NCBI GenBank assembly: GCA_009602735.1
Contig: WELA01002258.1
Coordinates: 210,180 to 274,179, forward strand
DNA: 64,000 bases
Origin: Mesotaenium endlicherianum
Taxonomy: Eukaryota > Streptophyta > Zygnematophyceae > Zygnematales > Mesotaeniaceae
Direction of reading: 5' to 3'
Part shown: one piece after another, positions 32,113 to 44,300 of the stretch
Layout: each line of letters begins with the position of its first letter
How positions within the stretch are numbered: the first letter of the stretch is position 1
Program-made: the position numbers and the translations under genes
The notes under the pieces: model-generated
Database searches by the model: none
Seen by the model: the letters and a program-made list of their open reading frames with translations, nothing else
Told to the model about the DNA's origin: nothing

Positions 32113-35100
32113 ATGCATGTTGTGGGGGTTGCTTGGGTGCAGGCGCAGCAGACACAGAAGAGCGAGAAGAGGGAGGAGGAAGTGGAGGGCTCGGGCGACA
32201 TTTTGGACGGCTCCATAAAGGACGCTGTGCAGGCGGCGGCGCGCGCCCTGGAGGAGCTGCCCCTGCGCACTCTGGGTACTGCTGCATTGTACACGGGTGA
32301 GCGCGTCTCCTCCTCCTTCACCTCCTCTTCCTCATGCAGCACGCACTGTGCAATGTCCCTTTCTGCTTGTTTGTTTCATTTGCTCTGCTCTGTCTGAGGG
32401 GTTGAGCGTTCCTGGGTGGATGCGCCACTAGTGTCGGCCGGGTTCCAATGAAGCTAGTAACGAGAGGAGAAGGTGAAGAGGGCAGCTTGGAGAGTGAATG
32501 AGGGCAGATGTGGGGACAGATTTGCTCGATCGCACGCCCGCGAGCACATTCTGCGAGATGCCTAAGTCCTCTGGCTGTCACCTTGCCCACTTGCGCGGAG
32601 TGGCATTTTGAGGTGGCAAGTGGTGAAACGCAATCCCAGCAAGCCACATCACCTCTTAGCGCGGAGAGAGCTATGCTGCCTAGCTAGCTGTCTCGCCCTT
32701 GTGCTTGGGAGGTGATGGGCGCTCTAGCTCAAGGCCCGGACGTCTCCGTGCCTCTTGCTTCCTCTCCCTCTGCCTCTCACGCCAGGTCATTGCGCCACCT
32801 TCGCATCAGATAAGACGGGCTGGCATGACAGATGGGTCGGATGTGGGGTTGAGTAGAGCATATGGGTAGGGTAGCATGATCGAGGTTAGAGTTAGGTAGG
32901 GTAGGGCAGGGCAGGGTTGGGAGGGCTGAGGACTGATCATTCTTCGGCCTGTTCCTCCCTTTCCTTCTGCTCTCTTTCTCCTGCTCGCATGTGTGCATGA
33001 GCATGACCCACTTTTTGCCTTGATCTTTGCGTAGAAGCCGCTCTCTCTTTTTCTCTCTCTCCCCTCCTCTCCCTCCATCTCCATTCTCTTTCAGGGGTAC
33101 TATCTGCAGCGTGGATGTGGTTTTGGATCTAGCATTGGCATGCTGGGAGGGCGGGGGCGGGGATAGGTGGGTCCAATGTTGTTTCTACAACCGGAATCAG
33201 CGCCAGGTAGACCACAGCGCTGCAGCATGTCTCCCCCCTGCTTTCCCTCCTCCCTCCCTCGCCCCTTGCGCATGTGACATTCTGACAGCATTGTTTGAGT
33301 GTGTGGTGGGTGACGTCCAATCTCGCGAGCGGATGAGCAGGCGTGCTGGTGCTGGGCAGCCTGGTAGCGGCAGAGCTGCTGGACCAGGTGGAGGTGGTGC
33401 CACTGCTGCCCTTTGCCATGCAGGGCCTGGGCGCCATCTATTGCGGTCTTGTTGCCAGGTACTGCTGCTGTCGTCGCTCCCACTGCTACTCCTATTGCTT
33501 CTGCTACTCCTAGAACTGCTACTGCTACTGCGTGCCAACAAAAATTGGAATTGCCTAGCCTAGCAGCCGCAGCATTTGTGCTCGCGAGCTCTTGTTGCAT
33601 TTCAGGTTGCAGGCTCATTGGAAGGAGAAGACAAATTCTCTCCCTCCCTCTCTCGCGGACGTGCACGCGCATGCGCACTCGTACACATGCGGGCGCGCAC
33701 GCACGCACGCACAGGAGAGAAAGTCACAAGGGCCACCCATAGGTTGGATGGAGCAGCGCACGCGTCCGTCAGCAGATTGTTGATGGAGTACAGGAGGAGG
33801 AGAGACAGGCACTGACTGCGTGCTCCCCTCTTTCTCGCATACCACACGCTCTGAGGCTGGGGTAGGGAGAGAGAGAGAGAGGTTGAGAGCAGCCCCCCCC
33901 CCCCTTCCCCCCCTTTCTCCCAAACGCGCGTGCCTGCAAGATTTCATGCGTGTGAATTACACCATGCAGCGATGCGTCCCCAGGCTCGAATGTGCTGGCT
34001 CGCACAAGACTGCTGACGTCCCCTGCCTGCCTGCCTGCCTGCCTGCTTGCCGCGTGTCACACATTCGCTGTGTCGGCCACTGAAGTATTGGGTTTGATGT
34101 GGGGAGGGGTGGTCGCAGCCGCTACTGGGCGTCGCAGCAGGTGGACCTGCGACCAGCGTCGCCAGTTGGCGCCATCCTGGAGCTCCTGGACGGCGCGCCC
34201 CCGTTGACCGGCGGGCGCGTGGGGCCCTTCCGCGCCTTCTCCGAGATCAAAATCCCCGAAGTGAGGCTTCTTTGCTCCTCTGCTGCTTCACTACGCTCTG
34301 ATAGTCTGTGCCGCTCTTGTGCTGCTTGGCGACTGGCTGCTGCTGCTGCTCTGCTGCCCTTCTGCTTTCTGCTGACCTCTGCTCCGCTGCCCCCTGCCCT
34401 CTGCCCTCTGCTGCTCGTCTGCTCGTCTGCTCTCTGGTCCCTTTGCCTACCTCCCTCCCCACACGCGCGCAGGGGGAGCGCAGGTTGACATCAGCCAGCC
34501 AGTGACCCAGTGGAGGCAGAGCGCGTGTTCTTCCTGGAGCCTGCTACTGCTTGCTCTTGGCCCTTTCCCCTCCGATTCTACTCACTCTGTCAGGAGAGAG
34601 GGTAGCAGTGGCGATTATGCGGCAATAAGTGCAAGATAATTGTGTTCCGGCCTGTGCCTAGACCCAGTGTGCTGTGAGAGATGAACAGAGGAGGGGGAGC
34701 TGACGAGGACCTTCCTTCCCCTGCTCCCCCCCCTTCCCCCGCACCGCCTGGGCCCCCTTACTCGTAGCTCCAGCTCTGCTTTGGGGACTGGCCAGGCAAG
34801 GTGGCTGCGAGCCTGGTGTGTGCTGTTGGCTTGACTGACACGGAGACACGTGGCATGTGTGCGATGCCTGCCTGCAGAACATAGACGAGGCCAGCGCGGA
34901 GAAGCTGCGCCAGCTGGCGGGGCAGAGAGACGCTGCTATGGCACAGGTGGGCACGCACATGCACGCACGGGCTCACACGCTCATTTTTCCTTTGTCTTGC
35001 CCGGCTTTGGAGGCAGTCCAGCTGAGGTAGCCGACAGGCACTCCATCTGTCCGTCGCTCCTTATACCCTTTGTCAGCTCTCACATAACCGTAATCTGGCC

Positions 35101-37659
35101 TGCCTATGTGCTTCCGTGCCTGTCTGCCCGCCTCGCCTGCCTGGCTCCCTTTCTGTGGCTGTGGTGTTGACGGTCCTGGCGTAACTGACGAGGGAGTCTG
35201 TAGGTGTAAGCAAGCTGGAGATGCTCTGCGGGGTGGGGTGGCACCAATATGATTTCTCTTCTTTCTCACTCTCTCTGTGTGTGTGTGTGTGGGCTTCCTC
35301 ATGCTGACATGCGTGGAGGATGGAGCCCTGTGTGCGTGCCAGGTAGAGGCCATGAGGGCGGCAGGAGCAGAGATTGGGAAGGTGGTGGCGGAGAAGGAGG
35401 CGTTGGAGGCCGTGGCCATCCAGCTGGCGCAGGAGCGCGACTCCGCCATGAGCGAGGTCTGCCCGCATGCCAGCGCCTCCCTATCCACCGTACACAGCCC
35501 ACAGAGCACACAGCTTGTGCTTCTTGGGGAGGCTCTTGCAAGCAGAAGATTTGCACACCTCAGGATGTTGCCGCAGGCGTGCAACATTGAGTGGGCTTGT
35601 GTGTGTGGTTTTTTATTTGTCTTTGCGTGCGAGTGTGTGCGCATGTGTGTGCATGCGTGTGTTGTGTTTGGAGTTGCATTGGCGTGTGTGCATGCCTGTA
35701 TGTTTGTGCATGGGTGTGCGTGTGTGTGTGCACTCACGCGCCGGGGGACGGTTGATCTGCTGGGTGGCTGGGGGGGACGTGCAGGTGGGTGCGCTGAAGT
35801 CGGCGGTGAACATGATGACGGAGCGCATGAAGGATATTGAGGTCATGCTGCAGCAGGAGGTGCAGCGCCTGCAGACGCAGAACCAGGCGCTGTCCACCGT
35901 GGCGCTTCAGCTGGCGTCGGAGCGCGACGCCGCCATCAAGGAGGTCCGTCTGCGCACCCGCCCGCTCTAGATGAGGTCACCCAGCCAGTCGCTGACTTGT
36001 TAACCGAAGGATGGGCTTGGCCACGCTCACTTCCTCATGGGTCTTCTAGGCTGTTTGTCCGACAGAAGGATGGCCCCCTTGCATGCGCACGGGCTGTCGA
36101 ATATGTGATCTGTCCGTCCGTCCCTCGGTTGTTCTTTCCGCCTGTCTGTTGCCCGCCCCGTCCGTCCGTCCGTTTGGGATGTATGGGCGCATGCTGTGGT
36201 GCCACGTGCCAGTTGCGCTTCTTCTGTGTGGTCCCTTTTCGACTTCCAAAGTCTGTTCCTGGGAGTGCTGCCCCGCCCAGTGAGCGAAGGAGTGATGCAG
36301 AGAGTCTGGCATAGGCCAGATAGTAGTGAGAATTCAGGACCCAGGGGCAGGGATTGAAGGGCTAGGCTTGTAACGAAGCTTTTCCTGAGATTTCTCTCAA
36401 GCACCTACCTGTCTCCCGATTGTGGCTGTGCGGGGATGGATGTTTGTGCTGCCAGATGGTGGGCCTGAGGCAGCTCACCAACGAGGAGAAGGAGGAGCTG
36501 GAGCTGCTGGCCGCCAGCCTCATCGAGGACCGAGACTCTGCCCTGGCTGAAGTGGAGCAGCTCAAGGAGGTGCCTGCCTGTCCCTGTCCCTCTCTCCCCC
36601 CCTCCCCCTCGCTCTCAAGTGCTCTCAGCAGTTCCCCCCGCCCCCATGTGCAGTCATGCTTGTTTCGACTTGGAGTGCACGACTCTGTTCATGACTAGTC
36701 TTTGTGGCGATGTTTGCTACAACTTTGATGGGAAGGCTTGGTGTGTTTGTATCATGGCTGGGTAGTTCGAATTTAGCATCGTCTTACAATTTCCCGCTGT
36801 CGATGGGAAGCAGAGGTTAAGCATTGCTCCAGGACGTGGTCACAAACCCAGGAGGATCGTCGAGGAGATCTAGGAGCTTGACAGCTCCTTGTTGTGTTCA
36901 AAGGCAGTTGTGCCTGTGCCCCCTCATGCTATGTAGCAACAGTCGACCACGTTGTGTTCCCGGTTGTTTGACACAGGTGCAGGGGCTGGCATGCAGTCTG
37001 AGGGCGAGGAGGTGGTGCGAGGCTAGAATGTCTCGTCTGTGGGGATTAGGTGCCCGTGCTCCACGCGTCACTGAATTGCGCTGTCAATTTTGTTTGACTG
37101 CCTGGCAGGTGGTTGCAAGCCTGAGCGGCTCAGCATCGGGGCTGACGCCAGAAATGGAGCAATTTATCAAGGCTCAGGCTCGCGACGTCCGTTCACAGTT
37201 CATTAGCATCAGCGCCCCATACGAGGAACAGGTAAGCAACCACTTGCTTTTGCCCAATGTAGCTTGTTTTTTATCTCTCTTGCTGTTCCTCTCCTGGTCA
37301 CATGTGGGAGCTAGCTGGTGAATTGTTGCAACTGCCTTCAGCTGCTGCCTGCACGGCAGATGAGATATGCCTGCTATTTTGCAGGGCATGTGTTATAGTG
37401 CGGGGCGGGCTGCGGCGATTTGGCATGTGTTGTGGCATGTATTATGGGCTACGCTCAGCACTTCCTCTGGCACTGTCTTCATTGGCTTGAGCAGAAGGAG
37501 GCTGTGGATGCTCTTGTTGCTCATCTTGTGGACGAGTTTGGAGCTCCGGAGGAGTGGACAAGTGACTACATTCAGAATTTCCTGAAGTCGTCGTCTATGC
37601 AAGGACTGGGAGTCGGCGCAACCCGTAAGGAGACACAGAAGATCAAAATGGCAATTTAA
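32113..37659 (+). CDS. CAAD/CURT1-like membrane protein with repeated coiled-coil exons
   Basis: Nine exons join in phase: 32143-32296 (may start at the in-frame ATG at 32113), 33341-33458, 34119-34260, 34878-34946, 35343-35456, 35785-35943, 36456-36569, 37109-37231 and 37495-37659, giving about 385 residues plus any missing N-terminus. Exons 1-3 give an acidic lead, a hydrophobic segment (VLVLGSLVAAELL), then VEVVPLLPFAMQGLGAIYCG and SRYW. This resembles the two-helix CAAD domain shared by CURT1 thylakoid proteins and cyanobacterial aminoacyl-tRNA synthetases, where 'PLLP...ELVG..Y..W..YRYL' is typical. Exons 4-7 are helical and each ends in a version of QLAxERDxAxxE before a phase-0 donor. 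The last exons contain APEEWTSDYIQNFLKSSS. A chloroplast membrane location is inferred from the family. The transit peptide was not found, so the gene may start further upstream. Confidence 0.6.
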
Positions 37660-37938
37660 ATGTAATGGAAGCTAGACAGAATGTATCTCCATTTGAAGCA
37701 GACACTATGTGTACATAAGTCTGTCTGAATCATGGTTGTGCTTCCAGTTCCTGGAAGCGCAGCTTTGTAGGGTATACGCTTTTCAGGAAGTAGGCAAACT
37801 TTATATTATTAGTTCATAAGACATCTGATGGCATTGTAGTCGATAATCGAACATATCCATCGTGTTAAGTCAGCTGTGCTCTACGATTGACTCTGAAAAC
37901 TCCAGAATGTCGAGTATGCACTCTGTGCATGGCTTCCA

Positions 37939-40101
37939 TCACTTAGCACGAGTTTGTCTTTCTACAGACTCCATGATTTTCACTAAAAACTTCGAAACAT
38001 CTGTGTCAAACTTGTTTACCATTTCATAAGTCTCTGGGGCTGGAGAGGCCAACTTTTTTTTTTTGCACTTGATGTGTTTGAGCATTAGGCAGCTTATGAG
38101 ATGGACAAGGATTGCTGCGCAGATTGGTAACGTGTCTTTTCCACAAACCTGCTCAGTGCTGCGGTCAGACATGATTTACTTATTTTCTCTTTGTACGTGT
38201 TTGTTCAGTCAGGGGACCACAGCAGCTTACATCCTGCCAGCATTTTTTTTCATGGAAAGCAAAACGTCAGTCCAAAAGACTGGACAAAGGACCGTGCACG
38301 GCTGGTGAGTAAATACTACTGATGACATTGTATGTCCTTGTTTGTGGCAGAAAAAATTGAGACAGTGTCCAGCAATTTGGCCTCAAGCATTGCGCAAATG
38401 CCCCTTGCAAACATGAACTGCTCATGAGTGCAGGTGTAACAACGACTAGTGATTCCATTTCCATATGTTCTTTAGCAAATATACGAAGCAGTAGAGTGAT
38501 GTTCGCTGAGAACACGAACATTTGTCATTCATGGTGATCAGGTGCATGGAAGTGGCGTGGAAGTTTTCAAAAATGACGAGAACAATTGTTGACAGAAGAT
38601 ATCGCATAGTATATATGTGCAGCTAAAACAACTTCTATAATCATGTACAAGAAAGAGCACTGCAGTGGAATTCAGGGATTAAAACACAGCTTGCAGGGTA
38701 AGAGTGAAATAACACTGCTTAGTCGATTGTACAGTCAGGTAAGACTAAGTTGCATGATGTGGTGACTAGATACTGTCAACAACATTGTCACCCAGATGTC
38801 CAGATTAATAGTAACATTGAAAGTACTTTGACCTTAATTTGCTCTGAAGTTACTCTTCATGGTGCCCATCTTCACTTGGCAAAGCCGTGGGACACACACA
38901 ACTGATAACGTTCTGTGCATAATGTAATCTGCAGCTGATGTTCTCGCTCAGACCATCAATAGAACGAAGAATCTCGATATCTTCCTCCCAAGCTTCAACT
39001 TGCTGCTGATGGAGACTGGTGAGATAATGTAAGGATTGACTCTAATAAGGACACGTTAAATTGTCTTTATGTACACAGTTTGCAGTGAAACAAAAGATGT
39101 CCGCAACATAAAAGGACAACCAACAAGTCTGCGCATAGAGGAGGATACTGAAGAATCTTTTCTTCCCATGCATTGTGAGCCTCGGTGAATGCGGCCTTCC
39201 CTGCATCCAATATGCTTGATACCTGCAAACAACAGTCCACGACTTTCCATATATACCTTAGAATGCTGGAAAAAATTGCTGTTGGCATGAGGACATTGGT
39301 AATCTGCTTTTGGCACTCTCATTTAGAATAAGATGTAGTATGGACATCACTTACAGTTAACGTACCTGTGTGCCAAATGCCTTGACTTTTGAGCGAACAT
39401 GCTGGATGCTGGCTTCCATTTCGTCAGAGCCTTTTTGTTGATCATTTGAGTGCTGAAGGTTTTCTTCATCTGCAAGTGTATCTTTGGCTGGTTCTATGGC
39501 TGCATCAAGTTCCTGCTCACCTTGTGAAAATACAGACTCTTGATAATCATATCCTTGACTGAAGCAGAAAATGACGAGATTCTTTGTTTCACCTATTTCT
39601 AGTAGGGTCAGCATACACACATCCAATGAGTGTGTGGACACCAAACAGGCATGTCAGGTACTTTCAACTGGAGTATTGCTAGCTTCTCTCATATGAAGTC
39701 CTACCACTCCATGTGACCATTGTGAAACACATGCTCAATAGACAAGCATCGTGTCGTCTCTTCATGAAATACATACGCACGATTGCATCATCATAGAGCA
39801 CTTCATTGCTGAAGCTTCAAAATCGCACTTGCTTCCATGCAGGACTGCGGGAGACAGCTATGTTATTCTTGGTTTCTCAGCATAATTAATAATCTTAAGT
39901 GATAAACATTCAGCTCTAGATGGGCAAGGTCACGTCTTTCAAAAGTAAGACTGTTTACGGTGAGCAGGCACTTAGCAACACCTTTTGGGTGGATCTTTTG
40001 GCATCAGGTTCGTGTTCTTCAAATTCTTCCTTCCTAGGTCGCTTCTTTTCCACTTCCTCCATCTTTCTTGCAAGTGTGTGTGCATCAACTGGCTCAAAAT
40101 G
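37939..40101 (-). CDS. Candidate spliced gene, unrecognised, Glu/Lys-rich
   Basis: On the minus strand several splice-bounded open segments fit together. 40101-39982 (40 codons, HFEPVDAHTLARKMEEVEKK...) ends AAG|GTG. 39558-39366 (EQELDAAIEPAKDTLADEEN...) ends CAG|GTACGT. 39222-39149 (VSSILDAGKAAFTEAHNAWE) ends in phase 2 and joins in phase to 39015 downwards (LHQQQVEAWEEDIEILRSID). A last exon near 38051-37939 reads APETYEMVNKFDTDVSKFLV and on to TGA. The joins around 39.6-39.9 kb and 38.1-38.9 kb are unresolved. Segments are acidic and helical, coiled-coil-like. I do not recognise the family. It would converge with the gene ending at 37659. Confidence 0.4.
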
Positions 40102-41381
40102 CTATCACACTTGAGCTCAACTAGTGGTAAACTTTAATCTCCTTCTCCTTTGCAGTCACGACGCAAGAAGTAAACCTGGGCATCAAAGTTCCACATGGTA
40201 TGCAACCCATACGTCTGCAAGTCTGTGGAGTCATGGGCTTCCGTTTGTCGCATGCAGGAACAAAAGTACCTTTGTTTCAACGTCGACTGCACTATGTTTC
40301 CATCCAATGACAGTCTATGTGAGCTCTTTTCTACCTGAGCAAACACTAAATAACTCTGTGCCACTATGAGCCACGCGCGCCTATGAGCCGTGCGCCCCCC
40401 ATGAGCCATGCTTGCGCCGAATTGCGCGTGATTGCACCGTTAAGTGTTAGTCACATGCGGTCTGTCAGGCTGACTGATTAATTTACTCAAGGTCCTCGAC
40501 TGGTGTGACCACGACTCTGACCCAAGTTGGTCATCCCAGGTCATCCCCCTTTGGCCCACTTTGGCCCACTTTGGCCAGACTTTGGCCCGTCGACCGCCTT
40601 CGACATGCTTTGACATTCGCAAGACTCGACGAGACTGGACAATTCATTCAGCGGATGCTTAGCTGTCAGCTAATGAAGAACTCGAGAACTCTTAAGCTGT
40701 CTAGGACCATCTAGGACAGTTCAATTCAGAATGACAGGAGTGGCCTGGGAGTGGCAAGCCCTTTCAGCTTTCATATCTGTTCAGATATGCTTCTGTTAGC
40801 AATTTACGATGAATAAGTATACCTCCTCTCCCTCCAAGCTGGCACTCTTAATTCCCAACGTCTACTACTCAGAACTCGGAATTAAGAGTTTTGCTGTTAA
40901 AGATCACCCATGAAATTGCAAATGGCTCGTGCGTTCACACTCACATAGCATACGTCAACCAGAGGGTAATTTTTAAGTACTCAGGAAACGTGTGTCGAGA
41001 GGAAAACACTTCCTAGTTCTCCGGCTTACAGGCAGAAAAAGTTTCTCTTCTGGGTTAAATAATATCTGAAACACAGAAAAACATTAGGGGCCTCAGATTT
41101 GTGTGCAATATACTGTTCTCCCGCTCTTACATGATGAGCGCCAATCGTTTGAGAATGTACATGTATTTTGCTCTCCTGTGGTACATAACGTAAACATCCA
41201 ATTGCTAGAAGCTAAATCGAGAGTATGTGCAGTTTGGATGATCCCCAAGCCAACATGACGAAGTTTGGGTAAGCTTAGGAGTAAACAAGAACACCCTGTT
41301 CATTCACAGTGCATCCATCAGCCCAATAATTTGGTCTATTCACGCGGCTTAATTCTGCTTCATATACTGCATCAAATCAAC
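40102..41381. other. Intergenic region upstream of the SLC4-like gene
   Basis: No gene established. 40134-40409 on the minus strand could be an upstream exon of the preceding candidate. About 40545-40585 has three near-tandem copies of CTTTGGCCCA-type sequence. An ATG at 41255 followed by TTTGG|GTAAGC could be a small 5' exon of the transporter gene, but phase does not settle this. Confidence 0.3.
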
Positions 41382-44300
41382 ATGTCCACTCAGCATTATC
41401 CAAATTCGCTGATGGAAATAACAGCAGACACAAGAAGCACAGAGTCGGAGTATCACGAAGCTTTCTCCTCTAGGTCAGGCCAAGTTCACCACAACTTGAG
41501 GAAGTATATCGACGGCCATGGAGTGCATGTCAATGGCCACACGTCCACTTCTCCCTCGACTGCACCTGTACAGCGAGACCAGCTTGGCCCCAGTACAGAT
41601 CTGGAGAGCATGACCAGTGTGGATCAAGAGCTTCTGAGGCGGCCATACCTGCAGCCATCATCAGCATTCCCCCTCAGAATCAGTGATATAGGCCCAAGCA
41701 CGCCGGGGAGGCCCATCCTCTCCGCAGTAGACTTGAATGCAAAGAACGCTCATGGGGGTCTGTTTGCAGATATTCTTACTGATCTCGTGCAAGGCTTTGG
41801 TAAATACGGAAAAGATTGGACCCTCAACAATCAAGTGGCAGGGGCGGTACCCCTCATCTTTGTCACTCAGCTCCTGACGGCTCTAGCGATAGGCAATTAC
41901 CTGTCAAGCAAGACCAAGAGCCAGATGGGGGCCGCAGAGGCGCTGATAGCCACAGCCATCTCGGGGGCGAGCTCCGCCCTCTTTGGAAGCGAGCCATTCC
42001 GAGTGCCAGGTGTCAGCGGCCCCACAGTGGTCCTCCTGGCTGCAATCTACGAGACCTCCAAGAGGCTGGACCTGAACTTCCTCGCCTGGACAGCCTGGAT
42101 TGGCATCTGGTGCTCTGCCGGCCTCTTCCTCCTGGCAGTGACAAATGTCAGCCAATCAGCGATCCACATGACAAGATATGCATACGAAGTGCTGCAAGCC
42201 CTGGCAGGCCTTTCACTTATATGGGACAGCTTTGTCCTCCTGGGCCGAGGCTTTGACAACCAGCCGCGGTCGCTCGCCCTGCTCTCCCTCTGGTTTGCGA
42301 CCGCGACGTGGGCGCTGTCGTTGTACCTGAGGGGAGCGGAGCACTGGCACTGCTTTAACAGAACGGTGCGGGAGATCACTGCGAGGTATAGCCTGCTAGT
42401 CTCAGTTTCTTTTTTCACATGTAAGTTGATTCAACGTCTCGTTACTTATGTCTTGATGTCGTTTGACGCCCTCCCCTGGTACTAGATAGGATCCAGCTTG
42501 ATTCCTCCTTCTTCATCATCACATTATCATCACATCATCCGCATCATCCACATCAGCCACTTGCGTCAATGGATCTTATGCTTCAGAGAGGCAAGCATGA
42601 CAGCAGCTCTGAAAAGCAGACTCGTCTGTCCCTCTGGAGCTGAAGTGGGGTTCAGCATTTTTCCTATCCATCTCCTCTAGCACTCACAACTCTGATCTTC
42701 CAGAGGCGAGTTCGAACGGAAGACATGATCAAATAAAGTCCAAAAACGCAAAACGTACAGAAGCTCCATGCCTAGAACGAGGCCCCCGTTTTCATGCCAA
42801 GATTCCTCCTAGCTTCTTGAGTGACGCTTATGGACAGATGGACAGAGCCCAGTGAACCACCTCGTATAGGTCAAGACAGCTGGCACCATTTGGCAGCATC
42901 AAGCACCTCCCCCCCCCCCAAATCCCCCTCCGGGGAACTCCAGAAACTGTCTGTCAATTTGTACATGAAGGACTTAAGAATGGTAATTGCTAGCGGCTCC
43001 TTTGAGGTATACTGCTGGAGGATTTCGGCTTGTGAGGAACACCAATTCAGACATTGTCAATGAGGATGATGTGAATGACGATATTGTTGTCAACGATAAT
43101 GATGACGATATTGTTGGTGATGATGGTAATGATGATATTTTTATGATGCTGATGATGAGTGATGATGAGTAGTGATGAGGATGTCGTTGTCAATGACAAA
43201 GACGGTGACGATGACGTCGGTGGTCATGATGGTCATTGTCAATATCGATGATGACGACAATCATGATGGCGTTGATGATGATGGCATACGATGACATCGA
43301 CGCCGATGGTGGTGATGTTGACGGCGATGACGATGACGATGATGATGGTGATGATGGCGATGGTGCTGAAGATCATTATGGTGGTGGCCATGATGATGAT
43401 GATGATGAAAACGATGATGGTGAGGTCAATGATGATGACAACTTTTCACATAACACGACCCGATTTTGTGCAGCGCTGCAGCTGGTGGCGGTGCTGTCCA
43501 GCGCCAGCAGGGTGGACGTAACGCCCGCCACGCGCCGCACCGATGGGGTCGCGAAGCTGTGGTCCTTGGCGCCCCTCACAGCCGTGCCTGCGTGGGCCAG
43601 CGCCCTGGCCATCCTGCCAGGTGTCTCGTTCTCAGCCATCATCTTCCTGGACCACCAGGGCTGCTCCATCGTTGCGGCAGTGAGCGCCCCCCCCCCCACT
43701 CCCCCCTCTCTATATTAGTATGTGTGTGTGCACGTATGCGTGTGCTGGTGCTCACGCTGCATTCCTGCACTCTGCCACTTGCACGGGCCAACATAGATGA
43801 TTCTCCAGTCTTGTGTTGCCACTCAATCTGAGGTGGCAGATCCTGTCACAAACATGAGGCCTGCACCTGCAGNTTTTTATTTCTTGTGTTTTGCAGTTCA
43901 AATTTATACTCTCACTAGGCAACTCTGGAACCTCTTGACGACTACTTCTCTTTCTTTGCTTTGTTCCGTCGCTGTCTCGAGAGGGGAATACTTTTTCCTG
44001 CTCAAAATGTGTAAGAGCTTGTGCTGATCTGCAGGGCTTGTGGAGAACACCACCGTTCTTCCTAGGAGCCCCTAGCCCCCTAGCCCCCCAGCCCCCTGGC
44101 CCCTTAGACCCTAGCTCCTAGCCCCTACACACACGTGGCACTTAAATCAAAGCTGGCAGCTGCCCGAAGGCCTTCAGAGTGACATCTGGCGAGCATGCAC
44201 GTTGCCTGTCGGTTTCCCACGACCGCTTCTATGGCCACTGGAGTGCTAATTGCTGCTGACGGTGTCCCCCCCTTTGGACACTTAGCAGTGCAGGTTTCCC

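Noticed and set aside
33576-34083. Arg/Ala/Thr- and His-rich ORFs in the CAAD-like gene
   Set aside because: Intronic GC-rich and CA-rich sequence. Exons 33341-33458 and 34119-34260 join in phase without them.
43236-43470. Asp/Met-rich ORFs that could look like an acidic protein
   Set aside because: They come from GAT/GAC repeats in an intron. Only the part after the acceptor at 43473 fits the SLC4 domain.
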